Shown here piece by piece: positions 27,257 through 36,590 of a stretch of 64,000 nucleotides of DNA (positions are counted from its first letter, which is position 1; the number at the start of each line of letters is the position of its first letter). The notes under the pieces are model-generated. The model was given only the letters and a program-made list of their open reading frames with translations, was not told the origin of the DNA and searched no databases. The position numbers were made by a program, and so were the translations under genes. Source of the stretch: an uncultured Archangium sp. Its GTDB lineage: Bacteria > Myxococcota > Myxococcia > Myxococcales > Myxococcaceae. The stretch spans positions 1 through 64,000 of the forward strand of contig CAIVGN010000106.1 in NCBI GenBank assembly GCA_903905455.1, given 5' to 3'.

Positions 27257-28447
27257 TCAGGCCGGTCTCTCGAGCTGGAGCAACTGCTCCATCTCTTCCG
27301 GCTCCAGCTGGCGACCTTCGCGCGAGACCGCCAACGCGTTGATCTGTGAGTCGTCGACCTCGACGTGCGAACCCTTGCGCCACTCGGTGGTGCGCGTACC
27401 GCCCTCGACCAGCTTGCCGATGAGGTTGCTGTCGTCCCACTGCACGACCTCGACCCACAGCTGTTCCTGCTCCGGCGAGCCATCGGGGCCCTCGGGGTGC
27501 ACCTCGAAAGGCGCCCGCACCAGGAACTGCAGCGGCTCCATCAGCCCCTTGCGCTGGTAGCGCCCCTTGAAGATCGGCAGCAACCGGTTGGCGACGTTCG
27601 CCTTGAGCTTGGCCTCTTCCGAAGACTCGGCCTCGAAGCGCTCGCGGTAGTGCTTGAGGATGTCCGTCATCCCGTGGCGCCCCTCCGGGCTCACCACCGT
27701 GACGGAGCCCTGGGTGTGCCCGGTGAAGCTCTCGGGGTCGAACTGGTAGAGGTTGGTGCGCGCCTCGTCGGAGGGCAGCAACTGGAAGCCCAGGCCCACG
27801 CTGGTGGAGATCACCTGGCGCACCGCGGGGCCCTGGCCAAACGCCAGGTCGGTGCAGAGTTCCTGGAAGAAGGTCTCGGCCGCGGCCAGGTCGTCTTCGC
27901 TGATGTGGAACATCTCCACGTCGGGCGCCGCGAACTTCGCCATGCCGTGGGTGTGCACCCAGTTGTTGCGCTCGCCGTCGCCCAGCGGCTCGGCGTGGAC
28001 GGTGATGTGATCGCGGATGTCGAAGTCGAGCTCGGTGATCTCCTCGACGTCGGTCGCCGAGTGGAGCTTGAACGCGGTGACGTCGACGGCCACGCCGTCG
28101 GTCAGCTCGAGCAGGGTCCGCACCGCCCACAGCGCCTCGAAGGCCGCGATGCTCGGCTGCGGCATGCCCGGCTCGAAGCTCACCCGGTAGAAGCCGTGCG
28201 CTTGCTGGAGTTGCTCGCGCAGCTCGGCGGTGCCCGTCAGCAACTCGGGCGTCCACCCCAGCGCGGTGAAGCGCGGCTCGAACTTCACGTCGACGCGCGT
28301 CGCCTCGGCGCGCACCGAGAACAAGCAGTCGTCTTCACCGAAGACGAGCTTCACGTCTTCCGCCTCGAACGCCTCGGCGAGCACCTCGGGAGCCAACGGC
28401 TCCGCGGCCTCGGTCGCGACGATGTAGGCCTCCCGCATCCCCGTCAC
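27257..28447 (-). CDS. conserved hypothetical protein with DUF2314-like C-terminus
   Basis: A 396-residue soluble acidic protein. The last ~90 residues, with FLVRAPFEV, LWVEVVQWDDSNLIGKLVE and the GSHVEVDDSQINAL motif, resemble DUF2314 (YegJ-type). The N-terminal 280 residues match nothing I recognise. The GTG start at 28447 overlaps the stop of the deoxynucleoside kinase gene (GTGA); an ATG three codons later is the alternative. Sixteen bp separate it from the FHA regulator gene. Function unknown. Confidence 0.75.
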   Translation of the reverse strand: MTGMREAYIVATEAAEPLAPEVLAEAFEAEDVKLVFGEDDCLFSVRAEATRVDVKFEPRFTALGWTPELLTGTAELREQLQQAHGFYRVSFEPGMPQPSIAAFEALWAVRTLLELTDGVAVDVTAFKLHSATDVEEITELDFDIRDHITVHAEPLGDGERNNWVHTHGMAKFAAPDVEMFHISEDDLAAAETFFQELCTDLAFGQGPAVRQVISTSVGLGFQLLPSDEARTNLYQFDPESFTGHTQGSVTVVSPEGRHGMTDILKHYRERFEAESSEEAKLKANVANRLLPIFKGRYQRKGLMEPLQFLVRAPFEVHPEGPDGSPEQEQLWVEVVQWDDSNLIGKLVEGGTRTTEWRKGSHVEVDDSQINALAVSREGRQLEPEEMEQLLQLERPA

Positions 28448-29058
28448 AGGTGCTTCTCGATCTGCCGGAAGAGATCGACGCGGTCTACGAGGTTGGTCAG
28501 GTAGTCCAGCGTGTCGGTGGGCAGCACCAGCACCGGGCTCATCTTGTAGCGGGTGAACCAGTCCTCGTAGAGGCCGTTGAGCCGGTTGAGGTAGGCGGTG
28601 GGGATGTCCTGCTCCATCTTCCGGCCACGCAGGTGGATGCGCTGCTTGAGCGTCTTCACCGGGCAGCGCAGGTAGATCATCAGGTCGGGGGGCTTGAGCG
28701 AGTCCGCGATGGTCTCGTAGAGCTCCCAGTAGGTCTGCCAGTCACGCTTGTCGATGTAGCGCTGGCGCGAGAGGTTCTTCGCGAAGATCTCCGCGTCCTC
28801 GTAGATCGTCCGGTCCTGAAGCGAGGTGCCGGACTGGCGCTCGAGCTCGCGGTGAAGCCGGAACTTGTGCGTGAGGAAGAAGATCTGGCTGCGGAAGGCC
28901 CAGGTCTTCATGTCCTTGTAGAAGTCGGCGAGATAAGGGTTCTGGTCGTTCGGCTCGTAGAACGGCTTGAGGCCGTACTTCTTGCAGAGAAAGGCCGTCA
29001 ACTCGGTCTTCCCGGCGCCGATGTTCCCAGCGATTGCGATGAACTTTTGCCCGGACAC
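28444..29058 (-). CDS. deoxynucleoside kinase
   Basis: A 204-residue member of the dNK/dGK/dAK salvage kinase family, which phosphorylates deoxynucleosides. The P-loop GNIGAGKTE is at about 11-19. The substrate-site motif EPNDQNPYLADFY and the DRTIYEDAEIFA motif follow, then the LID arginines around RGRKMEQ. The specific base cannot be read from the sequence. GTG start at 29058. It heads the minus-strand operon ending in the phosphomevalonate kinase gene and is divergent from the TPR lipoprotein gene at 29148. Confidence 0.9.
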   Translation of the reverse strand: MSGQKFIAIAGNIGAGKTELTAFLCKKYGLKPFYEPNDQNPYLADFYKDMKTWAFRSQIFFLTHKFRLHRELERQSGTSLQDRTIYEDAEIFAKNLSRQRYIDKRDWQTYWELYETIADSLKPPDLMIYLRCPVKTLKQRIHLRGRKMEQDIPTAYLNRLNGLYEDWFTRYKMSPVLVLPTDTLDYLTNLVDRVDLFRQIEKHL

Positions 29059-29147
29059 GAAGGTACCGACTTATTCCCGTGCGATGCGTCAGTCGAGCCT
29101 TGTCTCCAGCCAGCGAACGGGGCGGCCGTGCTAGATGACCTGGGCCC

Positions 29148-29903
29148 GTGTCGCGCCCCGGTTCTCTCCTCACTGCGCTCTGCTTGTGCTGCGCCTGCCA
29201 GAAGCCGCTCGACGCGCGCCTCCAGGCCGGTGACAGCGCCGCCCTCGCTGGAAAGTGGCCCGGCGCTCGCGACGCCTGGGCCGAAGCCGCGAAGCTCGAC
29301 CCCTCCTCTGCGCCCGCGCAGGCGAAGTGGGGCGTGGCGCTGTGGCAGCTCGGTGAGCGGGGCCTGGCCGCCGAGGCGTGGGCCCGGGCTGCGAGCCTCG
29401 ACCCGGCGCTCGACGTGGCCCTCGAGGGACTCGCGCGCCTCGACCTCGAGGCCGGTGACGCCGGCGCGGCCGCGTCGCGCCTCGAGGCCGTGGCGTCGCC
29501 AGCCGGGTCGCTCCGGCTCGCGCTGGCGCAGGCGCTGCTGGCGCGGGGCGCGCCCGGTGACGCCTCGGCGGCCCTCGCGCACGCCCAGGCCTTCGTCCTC
29601 ACCGCCCCGACCGACGCCGACGGGCTGTACCTCGTAGGCTGCGCGCAGGTGGCGCTGCGGCGGTTTGGCGACGCGCAGGGCACGCTCGACGATCTCCAGC
29701 GTCAGCACCCCACCCTCCCTTTGGGGAGCTACGGCCTGGCCCGCCTCGCCGCGGCGCAGGGCCGGCAGACCGACGTGCTCCTCAACCTGGCCGCGGCGAA
29801 GTCCCGTGCAGGTTCGAGTTGGAAGCCGGCCCGGGTTGCGGCAGATCCCGCATTCGCGTTTATTGCGTCGACGCAGGAATTCATGACGCTCGTAGGGAAG
29901 TGA
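29148..29903 (+). CDS. TPR-type repeat lipoprotein
   Basis: A 251-residue, Ala/Leu-rich helical protein with an N-terminal export signal and a Cys cluster (LCLCCACQ) that may include a lipobox. The body consists of tetratricopeptide-like repeats, for example the paired helices around DAWAEAAKLDPSSAPA and AEAWARAASLDPALD. Likely a periplasmic protein-interaction scaffold. GTG start at 29148. One base separates its stop from plsC, so they are co-transcribed. Confidence 0.75.
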   Translation: MSRPGSLLTALCLCCACQKPLDARLQAGDSAALAGKWPGARDAWAEAAKLDPSSAPAQAKWGVALWQLGERGLAAEAWARAASLDPALDVALEGLARLDLEAGDAGAAASRLEAVASPAGSLRLALAQALLARGAPGDASAALAHAQAFVLTAPTDADGLYLVGCAQVALRRFGDAQGTLDDLQRQHPTLPLGSYGLARLAAAQGRQTDVLLNLAAAKSRAGSSWKPARVAADPAFAFIASTQEFMTLVGK

Positions 29904-29904
29904 C

Positions 29905-30687
29905 ATGTTTCGCAACGTCTTTTGCGTCGTGGTGGCGATCGTGTGGACCACGCTCATGTTCGTGGCCACCCTCTTTGCGATGGGGTTGACGCTCAATCGC
30001 TCGGCCTCGATGTGGGTCGTGCAGCGGTGGTGGTCGCCGGTGCTGATCTGGGCCGGCGGCGGCAAGCTCGAGGTCAGCGGCCTCGAGAACCTCACCAAGG
30101 GCCAGCCCTACGTCTTCGTGAGCAACCACCAGAGCACCATCGACATCCCGGTGCTGTTCTACGCGATCCCCTTCGATTCCCGCTTCGTCGCCAAGAAGCA
30201 GCTGATGTACGTGCCGATGATCGGCTGGTACATGTGGCTGGCGAAGTTCGTGTTCGTCGATCGCGCCAACAGCCGGGAGGCGATCCGCTCGCTCGACGCC
30301 GCCGGCGTCCGCATCCGCGGCGGCATCAGCATCATCGTCTTCCCCGAGGGGACCCGCAGCGAAGACTGCCGGGTGCACCCCTTCAAGAAGGGCCCCTTCG
30401 CGCTCGCCATGAAGGCCCGGGTGCCGGTGGTGCCCGTGGTGATCGAGGGCTCGGGTCGGCTGATGCCCAAGAACTCGTGGAACATCACCCCCGGCCCCAT
30501 CAAGGTGAAGATCGGGGTGCCCATTCAACCCGAGCGCTTCGGCGAGGACCGCGTCGCCCTGATTCACGAGGTGCGCTCATGCATCATCGACCAGAGCCTC
30601 GCCCTGGGGGGCCTGGGGGGCGACAAGGACGACGCCGTCGCCGCCAGGGGCCGCGAGGGCACGTCTTCCTCGGCCGAAGAAGCCTGA
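29905..30687 (+). CDS. plsC: 1-acyl-sn-glycerol-3-phosphate acyltransferase
   Basis: Acylates lysophosphatidic acid to phosphatidic acid at the inner membrane. There is an N-terminal membrane segment (about 1-25). The catalytic HX4D motif is NHQSTID (His76, Asp81), and the acceptor-binding motif is FPEGTRS (about 146-152). It has 260 residues; the tail beyond about 235 is charged and Gly/Ala-rich, probably unstructured. TPR lipoprotein genes lie on both sides. Confidence 0.92.
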   Translation: MFRNVFCVVVAIVWTTLMFVATLFAMGLTLNRSASMWVVQRWWSPVLIWAGGGKLEVSGLENLTKGQPYVFVSNHQSTIDIPVLFYAIPFDSRFVAKKQLMYVPMIGWYMWLAKFVFVDRANSREAIRSLDAAGVRIRGGISIIVFPEGTRSEDCRVHPFKKGPFALAMKARVPVVPVVIEGSGRLMPKNSWNITPGPIKVKIGVPIQPERFGEDRVALIHEVRSCIIDQSLALGGLGGDKDDAVAARGREGTSSSAEEA

Positions 30688-30727
30688 TGACCCATGGGAG
30701 TTGTGGCGCCGGGGCCGGAAGAGCGCA

Positions 30728-32083
30728 ATGAACCGCTGCGTGAAGGTCCGCCTGCTCGTCTCCGCGTTGTCGCTCGCCCCGCTCAGCTTCACCGCGTGCC
30801 GGACGGTCTCGTCGACGTCGGCGGTGCTCACGCCCCGCGAGGAGGCCCAGGTCTTCCTCGCCCGGGGTGACGGGGCCCGGGCGCTTCCCCTGTTGACCGA
30901 GCTCCAGGCGAAGGAACCGAAGGACCTCGGCCTCGCCCGCATGGTGGCCGAGGCCCACGTGAAGGCCAGCAACGCCGATGCCTTCCTCGCCACGCTCGCG
31001 AAGAAGGACACCGCGCTCAGCCACTACCAGCAGGGCCTGGTGCGCTTCGCCAAGGCCGCCGATGCCAGCGCGCCGGCGATCGCGAACTTTCGCCGGGCCG
31101 CCGAGCTCGAGCCCGGCGAGCCGGAGTTCAAGTACCGCCTCGGCGTCGCCCTGCTCGAGTCGGAGCAGTACGAGCCCGCCCGGGTGGAGCTCGAAGCGGC
31201 CGTGAAGCAATCGGCCGACCACGCCAGCTGGTTCCTCCCGCTGGCCAAGGTCCGCTACCGCACCGGCGACAACCGGGGCGCCACCGACGCCATTCGCAGC
31301 GCGGTGATGGGCAACCCGTCACCGGCCGACGTCAAGACGGCGCGCGCGCTGATGGACCAGATCGCCGACCCCTTCGCCGGGTTCCCCCGTTCTGCCCGCG
31401 GGCAGCTCGAGCAGGCGATCCAGTGGCTGGAGGTCGCCGACGTGCCCCAGCAGGCCATCGTGCAGCTCGAGGAGGTCCTCCGCGACCACCCCGACGAGGC
31501 CGTGATCCACGCCCTCCTCGGCCTCTCGTGGGCCCGGCTCGATGACGCCGGGCGCGCCGTGGAGGAGCTCAAGCGCGCCATCGAGCTTGCGCCCGAAGAC
31601 GGCAAGAACCACCTCTACCTGGCCGAGCTCTACGAGGCCCGGCAGCGCACCAAGAACGCCGAGGAGCACTACCTCAAGGCGTTGGAACGAAACCCGGTGC
31701 TGGACCAGGCGTGGCTCAAGGTGGGCGACGTGGCCCTCGAGCGCCAGGACTACGTGGCCGCGCGAAAGAACTTCGAGGTCGCCGCCCACCTCGTCCCCGA
31801 GAGCCCCGCCGCTCGCGGCAAGCTGGCCCTCGTGCACCAGCTCGACGGCAACTGGCCCGCGGCCGACCGGGAGCTCCACGCCGTCCTCGAGCGCGACCCC
31901 GAGAACCTCGAGTTCATGCTTCGCCTCGGCGTGCTGCACACCGAGCGCTTCACCAAGGCGAAGTCAGCCCATGAGCGCGACGAGGCGTCGGCGGAGGCCA
32001 GCAAGTGGCTCACCAAGGTCCTCGAGACCCAGCCGGAGAACGCCATCGCGTCCCGCGCCCTGGAGCGATTGAAGGCCCGCTGA
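30728..32083 (+). CDS. tetratricopeptide repeat lipoprotein
   Basis: A 451-residue protein with a signal peptide and a probable lipobox ending FTAC (about residue 24). At least eight TPR units follow, for example NFRRAAELEPGEPEF, AIVQLEEVLRDHPDEAV and EEHYLKALERNPVLDQA. It is probably an outer-membrane or periplasmic scaffold. ATG 30728 places the hydrophobic signal correctly; upstream in-frame sequence overlaps no ribosome-binding site. It follows plsC by 40 bp. Confidence 0.82.
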   Translation: MNRCVKVRLLVSALSLAPLSFTACRTVSSTSAVLTPREEAQVFLARGDGARALPLLTELQAKEPKDLGLARMVAEAHVKASNADAFLATLAKKDTALSHYQQGLVRFAKAADASAPAIANFRRAAELEPGEPEFKYRLGVALLESEQYEPARVELEAAVKQSADHASWFLPLAKVRYRTGDNRGATDAIRSAVMGNPSPADVKTARALMDQIADPFAGFPRSARGQLEQAIQWLEVADVPQQAIVQLEEVLRDHPDEAVIHALLGLSWARLDDAGRAVEELKRAIELAPEDGKNHLYLAELYEARQRTKNAEEHYLKALERNPVLDQAWLKVGDVALERQDYVAARKNFEVAAHLVPESPAARGKLALVHQLDGNWPAADRELHAVLERDPENLEFMLRLGVLHTERFTKAKSAHERDEASAEASKWLTKVLETQPENAIASRALERLKAR

Positions 32084-32115
32084 CCGGGGCCCCGCTTGGG
32101 CTACACTCTCAGGCT

Positions 32116-32775
32116 GTGACCGAGCCCGACCCGTCGAAGCCACCCGAGCCCGAGTTGGAACTGGAGCTGGCGCGACCGGCCCGTCCGTCCTCGCAGACCC
32201 CCTCGCCTCGACCTTCGGTCAGCAACCCGGGGCTGCAGGCCGTGCGCACCGCGGCGCGCGCCCAACCCCTCGCGCCCGAGCAACAAGGCCCGGCCTCCAA
32301 GCGGCTGCAGGAGGGGGCCGTCGACACGCTCCTCAACTCGGTGTCCATCCTCGGCGAGGTGATCGAGGACTTCAGGAGCTCCGACCGCTTCTTCAAGTAC
32401 AAGGCCCTGGTCCTGGGCCTGTGGCTCCTGCTCGCGGTCGGGGCGTTTGGCGTGGCGTGCCCCACCTCGGGGCCCTCCAACGACATTGCGGCCAGCCTCA
32501 TCGTCAGCGGTGACGCGGCCAAGCCCATCTACATGGTGAAGAACGAGAGCTCCGACGTCTGGCAAGACGTGGAGATCGTCGTCAACGGGTCCTACCGGGC
32601 CACGATGTCCAAGATGCCTGGAGAAGGTGGCAGCGCGACCCTGTCGCCCGCGGTGCTGTTCGACGACCAGGGCAAGCGCGCGCCCTCCAACCTCCGCATC
32701 ACGGAGATCGTCGTCAAGGTGCGCAACCCGGAGGCGGAGGTACCGCTCCTGGCGGGCGGCGTACCGACGAAGTAG
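32116..32775 (+). CDS. single-pass membrane protein of unknown function
   Basis: About 219 residues. The N-terminal ~75 residues are Pro/Glu/Ser-rich and cytoplasmic. One membrane helix (about 100-118, ALVLGLWLLLAVGAFGVA) precedes a likely periplasmic beta-rich domain (about 130-219) containing VWQDVEIVVNGSYRATM. No family recognised. The GTG at 32116 is the first usable start after the TPR gene's stop, 32 bp upstream. It ends convergently with the rplQ operon. Confidence 0.7.
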   Translation: MTEPDPSKPPEPELELELARPARPSSQTPSPRPSVSNPGLQAVRTAARAQPLAPEQQGPASKRLQEGAVDTLLNSVSILGEVIEDFRSSDRFFKYKALVLGLWLLLAVGAFGVACPTSGPSNDIAASLIVSGDAAKPIYMVKNESSDVWQDVEIVVNGSYRATMSKMPGEGGSATLSPAVLFDDQGKRAPSNLRITEIVVKVRNPEAEVPLLAGGVPTK

Positions 32776-32806
32776 CCGGTTCGCTTCCTCGGCCCCGCAA
32801 AGACGA

Positions 32807-32836
32807 CGCCCCGGCTCCATCGAAGGAACCGGGGCG
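32807..32836 (-). terminator. terminator of the ribosomal-protein operon, after rplQ
   Basis: On the minus strand CGCCCCGGTTCC (32836-32825) pairs with GGAGCCGGGGCG (32818-32807), with one G-T pair, and is followed by the T-rich TCGTCTTT. It lies between the convergent ends of rplQ and the membrane protein gene. Confidence 0.65.
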
Positions 32837-32864
32837 AGGTCGCTGCGTCAACTCTGACGAAGAC

Positions 32865-33278
32865 TCAGGCCTTCTTCTCTTCGACCTTCTTCTCGGCTTC
32901 AGGCGCCGCGGGAGCCTTCTCGGGGCGGTCCACCAGTTCGAGAATCGCGATGTCCGCCGCGTCACCCTTGCGGAAACCACCACGCATCAGGCGCGTGTAG
33001 CCGCCCTTGCGCGTCGCGTAGCGGGTCTTCAGGTCGCCGAAGATCTTCTGGAGCAGCACGCGATCCTTCACGATGCGCTGCGCGAGACGAACGTTGTTCA
33101 GGCCACCCTTCTTGCCGAGAGTGATCACCTTCTCCGCCATCTTCCGGGCCTCTTTGGCCTTGGGGACGGTGGTGACGATGCGCTCGTGCTCGATGAGCGA
33201 GGTCACCATGTTGCGCAGCATCGCCAGACGGTGCGCGGTGGTGCGCTGCAGCTTCCGATTACCAACCTTGTGTTCCAT
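32865..33278 (-). CDS. rplQ: 50S ribosomal protein L17
   Basis: Large-subunit protein at the exit-tunnel region. The family signature MEHKVGNRKLQRTTAHR is at the start, followed by LIEHERIVTT and AKEARKMAEKVITLGK. At 137 residues it has a Lys/Glu/Ala/Pro-rich C-terminal tail (EAEKKVEEKKA) beyond the core. ATG 33278 matches the family and follows AAGGAAG. It is the last gene of the cluster, after rpoA. Confidence 0.98.
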   Translation of the reverse strand: MEHKVGNRKLQRTTAHRLAMLRNMVTSLIEHERIVTTVPKAKEARKMAEKVITLGKKGGLNNVRLAQRIVKDRVLLQKIFGDLKTRYATRKGGYTRLMRGGFRKGDAADIAILELVDRPEKAPAAPEAEKKVEEKKA

Positions 33279-33392
33279 GGCTCGTTCTTCCTTCAACCAC
33301 CGTGGCCGTGTGAGGTACCCGATGGACGTAACCCGCTGAAGTCGCCCTCAACGGATTTTGTGACCGGGGCGCGAAATGCGCCCCAGGGTGCA

Positions 33393-34436
33393 TCAGACGC
33401 GGGGGGCGCTGGGAGGCAGCGCGACCGGCGCGGTCTTCGGGGGCCAGTTCTCGAGCTTCATGCCGAGCGAGAGGCCCATCTCTGCGAGGATCTCCTTGAT
33501 CTCCTTCAGCGACTTGCGGCCGAAGTTCTTCGTCTTGAGCATCTCGGCCTCCGTCTTCTGAACGAGGTCACCGATGGTGCGGATGTTCGCCTGCTGCAAG
33601 CAGTTCGCGCTGCGCACCGAGAGTTCCAGCTCGTCGACCGAGCGGAAGAGGTTCTCGTTGAGCTTCGCTTCCTGCATCGGGGTCTCGGTGGCGACCGGCT
33701 CCTCGGTCTCCTCGAAGTTCACGAACACCGTGAGCTGCTCCTTGAGGATCTTCGCGGCGTAGGCCACGGCGTCCTGGGGGCTCACGGAGCCGTCCGTCCA
33801 GACCTCGAGCGAGAGCTTGTCGTAGTCCGTCTGCTGACCGACGCGCGCGTTGGTGACGAGGTAGTTCACCTTCGAGACGGGCGAGTACAGCGAGTCGATG
33901 GCGATGGCGCCGATGGGCGAGCCCGCGACCTTGTTGTTCGTCGCCGGCACGTAACCGCGGCCACGGCGGCAGGTGAGTTCCATGCGGATCTTGCCGCCCT
34001 CGCCGAGGGTGCAGATGTGGTGGCCCGGGTTCAGCACCTCGACCTGGTCGTCGGTGATGAGATCGCCAGCCTTCACTTCCTTGGGACCCTCCGCCTCGAT
34101 GCGGATCGTCTTCACCTCGTTGGTGTGCATGCGCAGACGCACTTCCTTGAGGTTCAGCACGATGTCCGTCACGTCTTCCGACACTTCGGGGATCGTCGTG
34201 AACTCGTGCTCGACGAGGCCACCGTTGCCCTCGACCTTCACCGTGGTGATGGCCGCGCCCTGAAGCGACGACAACAGCACGCGGCGCAGCGAGTTGCCCA
34301 GCGTCGTGCCGAAGCCGCGCTCGAGGGGCTCGGCGACGAACTTGCCGTAGGTGCCAGTGCTCTCGGGATCGACGTCGATCTTCCGGGGCTTGATGAGGTC
34401 ACGCCAGTTCTTCGCGATCAGGGATGCTTCAGCCAT
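33393..34436 (-). CDS. rpoA: DNA-directed RNA polymerase subunit alpha
   Basis: Scaffold subunit that dimerises to start RNA polymerase assembly. The N-terminal domain (about 1-235) contains [21 protein letters not shown]. The C-terminal domain binds UP elements and activators, with [20 protein letters not shown] and the [10 protein letters not shown] motif. It has 347 residues. The ATG at 34436 matches the family N-terminus. rplQ follows after 114 bp; rpsD precedes it across 151 bp containing a strong hairpin. Confidence 0.98.
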   Translation of the reverse strand: MAEASLIAKNWRDLIKPRKIDVDPESTGTYGKFVAEPLERGFGTTLGNSLRRVLLSSLQGAAITTVKVEGNGGLVEHEFTTIPEVSEDVTDIVLNLKEVRLRMHTNEVKTIRIEAEGPKEVKAGDLITDDQVEVLNPGHHICTLGEGGKIRMELTCRRGRGYVPATNNKVAGSPIGAIAIDSLYSPVSKVNYLVTNARVGQQTDYDKLSLEVWTDGSVSPQDAVAYAAKILKEQLTVFVNFEETEEPVATETPMQEAKLNENLFRSVDELELSVRSANCLQQANIRTIGDLVQKTEAEMLKTKNFGRKSLKEIKEILAEMGLSLGMKLENWPPKTAPVALPPSAPRV

Positions 34437-34530
34437 GTGTGTTGCCTCGTGACGAGCCGCCACCAACGTACCCACCAGGACAGTGGGAGGACGGATCGGG
34501 AGATTGAAATTTGAAGTCTTGAAAAGCCAA

Positions 34531-34565
34531 GGAGCAGACCGGCCACGAAGGGCACGGCCTGCTCC
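34531..34565 (-). terminator. hairpin between rpsD and rpoA (possible attenuator)
   Basis: GGAGCAG (34531-34537 on the plus strand) and CTGCTCC (34559-34565) form a stem, with inner GGCC pairing. On the minus strand TTGGCTTTTC follows. This resembles a partial terminator that could lower rpoA-rplQ expression relative to the upstream ribosomal genes. Confidence 0.5.
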
Positions 34566-34587
34566 GGTGCGGCGGGAGCGTCGACGC

Positions 34588-35214
34588 TTACTTCGAGTAC
34601 AGCTCGACGATCAACTGCTCCTGGATCGGCATCGTCAGGTCCTCGCGGTTGGGGACCGTCTTCACGGTGCCCTTGAGGCCCTTCTTGTCGACCTCGAGCC
34701 ACTGCGGAATGCCGCGGCGGTCCACGGTCTCGATGGCCTCCTGGATGCGGAGGATCTTCTTCGACTTCTCGTGAACCTCGACCACCGAACCCGGCTTGAC
34801 CGAGAAGGAGGGGATGTTCACCCGCTTCGCGTTCACCGTGAAGTGACCGTGGCGCACCAACTGACGCGCCTCAGCGCGCGTGTCGGCGAAGCCCATGCGG
34901 AAGACGACGTTGTCGAGGCGCAGCTCCAGCATCTGGAGGAGCGTCTCGCCGGTCTTGCCCTTGGCGGCAGCGGCGCGGTGGAAGTACCCGCGGAACTGGC
35001 TCTCGAGCAGGCCGTACATGCGCTTGACCTTCTGCTTCTCGCGCAGCTGGACGCCGTAGTTCGAGAACTTCACGCGGCCCTGGCCGTGCTGGCCGGGGGG
35101 GTAAGGGCGGCGCTCGATGGCGCACTTGTCCGTGTAACAACGGTCGCCCTTCAGATACATCTTCAGGTTCTCGCGCCGGCAGATGCGGCAGACGCTTGCG
35201 GTGTAACGAGCCAA
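34588..35214 (-). CDS. rpsD: 30S ribosomal protein S4 (zinc-binding form)
   Basis: Primary 16S rRNA-binding protein and translational regulator in other bacteria. The N-terminus has Cys9, Cys12, Cys26 and Cys31, the zinc-binding C+ form. The S4 RNA-binding domain with [20 protein letters not shown] and the [11 protein letters not shown] motif is intact. The 208-residue length is normal. It lies between rpsK and rpoA as in most alpha operons. Confidence 0.98.
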   Translation of the reverse strand: MARYTASVCRICRRENLKMYLKGDRCYTDKCAIERRPYPPGQHGQGRVKFSNYGVQLREKQKVKRMYGLLESQFRGYFHRAAAAKGKTGETLLQMLELRLDNVVFRMGFADTRAEARQLVRHGHFTVNAKRVNIPSFSVKPGSVVEVHEKSKKILRIQEAIETVDRRGIPQWLEVDKKGLKGTVKTVPNREDLTMPIQEQLIVELYSK

Positions 35215-35245
35215 AGTCAGTTCTCCAGTTCTAGAAGTTCGGGAC

Positions 35246-35701
35246 TCAGACGCGACGGCGCTTGGCCATCCGGCATCCGTTGTGCGGGATCGGGGTCACG
35301 TCTCGGATGAGCGAAATCTTGAGACCTGCCGCCGCGATTGCACGCAGAGCAGACTCACGACCGGCGCCCGGGCCCTTGACGAACACCTGCACGTTCTTGA
35401 GGCCGTGCTCCATGGCCTTCGCCGCAGCGTCACCCGCCGCGACCTGGGCCGCGAAGGGGGTCGACTTGCGCGAACCCTTGAAGCCACGCGAGCCAGCCGA
35501 CGACCACGAGATCACGTTGCCCGAGACATCGGTAAACGTGATGAGCGTGTTGTTGAAGCTCGACTGGATGTGAACGATCCCGTTGAGGATGTTCTTCTTG
35601 TTCTTCTTCTTCTTGTCGCCGGACTTCTTGTCGCCAGCCTCCGGGGTCGCCGGGGCAGCAGAAGCAGGGGCAGCAGGTGCGGTGATCGTCTCTTCGGCCA
35701 T
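35246..35701 (-). CDS. rpsK: 30S ribosomal protein S11 with N-terminal extension
   Basis: Platform protein of the small subunit that binds 16S rRNA near the mRNA exit. The core runs from [18 protein letters not shown] to the [14 protein letters not shown] motif and the C-terminal [13 protein letters not shown]. At 151 residues it has an extra N-terminal segment of about 38 residues, first Ala/Pro-rich and then Lys-rich (DKKKKNKKN), compared with the usual ~129-residue protein. It is the middle gene of the rpsM-rpsK-rpsD trio. Confidence 0.97.
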   Translation of the reverse strand: MAEETITAPAAPASAAPATPEAGDKKSGDKKKKNKKNILNGIVHIQSSFNNTLITFTDVSGNVISWSSAGSRGFKGSRKSTPFAAQVAAGDAAAKAMEHGLKNVQVFVKGPGAGRESALRAIAAAGLKISLIRDVTPIPHNGCRMAKRRRV

Positions 35702-35753
35702 TTCGTTCGGTCCCTACAGGTGATCAACCCCACTCGCGTGGGGCCAGTGGAAA

Positions 35754-36140
35754 TTACTTCGCCGCCGGAGCCGCCGGTTTGACGCGCTGCACGCCACGCT
35801 TCGGACCCTTGCGGGTGCGCGCGTTCGTGTGGGTCCGCTGGCCGCGCACAGGCAGGCCCTTGCGGTGACGGAGGCCGCGGTAGCAACCGAGGTCCATCAA
35901 GCGCTTGATGTTCATCGTCACTTCGCGGCGGAGGTCACCCTCGACCTTGTAACTCGCCTCGATGACCTCGCGGATCTTGCGGGTCTGCTCTTCGGTCAGG
36001 TCCTTCGTCCGCGTGGTGAGGTCGATGCCAGCCTCAGCGACAATGTTCTGCGCGGTCTTCGAACCGATCCCGTAGATGTACTGAAGCGAGATGACAATCC
36101 GCTTCTGAACCGGGAGATCAACGCCTGCGATACGAGCCAT
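35754..36140 (-). CDS. rpsM: 30S ribosomal protein S13
   Basis: Head protein contacting P-site tRNA and bridging to the large subunit. [19 protein letters not shown], the [11 protein letters not shown] motif, and the [21 protein letters not shown] block are diagnostic. It has 128 residues with a short basic Ala/Pro-rich tail. It follows rpmJ by 42 bp. Confidence 0.98.
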   Translation of the reverse strand: MARIAGVDLPVQKRIVISLQYIYGIGSKTAQNIVAEAGIDLTTRTKDLTEEQTRKIREVIEASYKVEGDLRREVTMNIKRLMDLGCYRGLRHRKGLPVRGQRTHTNARTRKGPKRGVQRVKPAAPAAK

Positions 36141-36182
36141 GGTTGTTTCGTTCCTTCTTGGAGTTGGTCTGGAGCTGAAAAA

Positions 36183-36299
36183 TCAGCCCTGGCGCTGCTT
36201 GTGACGGGGGTTGGCCGGGCAGATCACGCGAATGGTGCCCTTGCGACGAACGACCTTGCACTTGTCACAGATCTTCTTGACGGACGGACGGACCTTCAT
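36183..36299 (-). CDS. rpmJ: 50S ribosomal protein L36 (zinc-binding form)
   Basis: A 38-residue protein starting [15 protein letters not shown]. Cys11, Cys14, Cys27 and His33 form the zinc ribbon of the C+ type. It sits between infA and rpsM, the standard location. Confidence 0.97.
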   Translation of the reverse strand: MKVRPSVKKICDKCKVVRRKGTIRVICPANPRHKQRQG

Positions 36300-36330
36300 G
36301 GGGTATTCCTCGTGATTCGAACTTCGTGAC

Positions 36331-36549
36331 TTACTTGGCGCGGTACGTGATGCGGCCGCGAGTCAGGTCGTAAGGCGAGAGCTCCACCTTGACCTTGTCA
36401 CCGGGGAGAATGCGGATGAAGTGCATCCGCATCTTACCGGAGATGTGCGCGAGCACCTCGTGACCGTTCTCCAACATGACTTTGAACATGGCATTGGGAA
36501 GCGGCTCTTTCACCGTTCCCTCAACCTCGATCGCGTCTTCCTTCGCCAA
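36331..36549 (-). CDS. infA: translation initiation factor IF-1
   Basis: A 72-residue OB-fold protein that occupies the A site during initiation. The family sequence is intact, with [18 protein letters not shown], the [19 protein letters not shown] block and the end [11 protein letters not shown]. It lies between adk and rpmJ. The map gene, often found here, is absent. Confidence 0.98.
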   Translation of the reverse strand: MAKEDAIEVEGTVKEPLPNAMFKVMLENGHEVLAHISGKMRMHFIRILPGDKVKVELSPYDLTRGRITYRAK

Positions 36550-36572
36550 TGAAAACCTCGTGACAACGACAC

Positions 36573-36590
36573 AAAGCCCTTGCGGGCTTT
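36573..36590 (-). terminator. small hairpin between adk and infA
   Basis: AAAGCCC and GGGCTTT form a perfect 7-bp stem with a 4-base loop in the 95-bp adk-infA gap. No long T run follows on the minus strand, so it is more likely a processing or stabilising hairpin than a full terminator. Confidence 0.4.
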
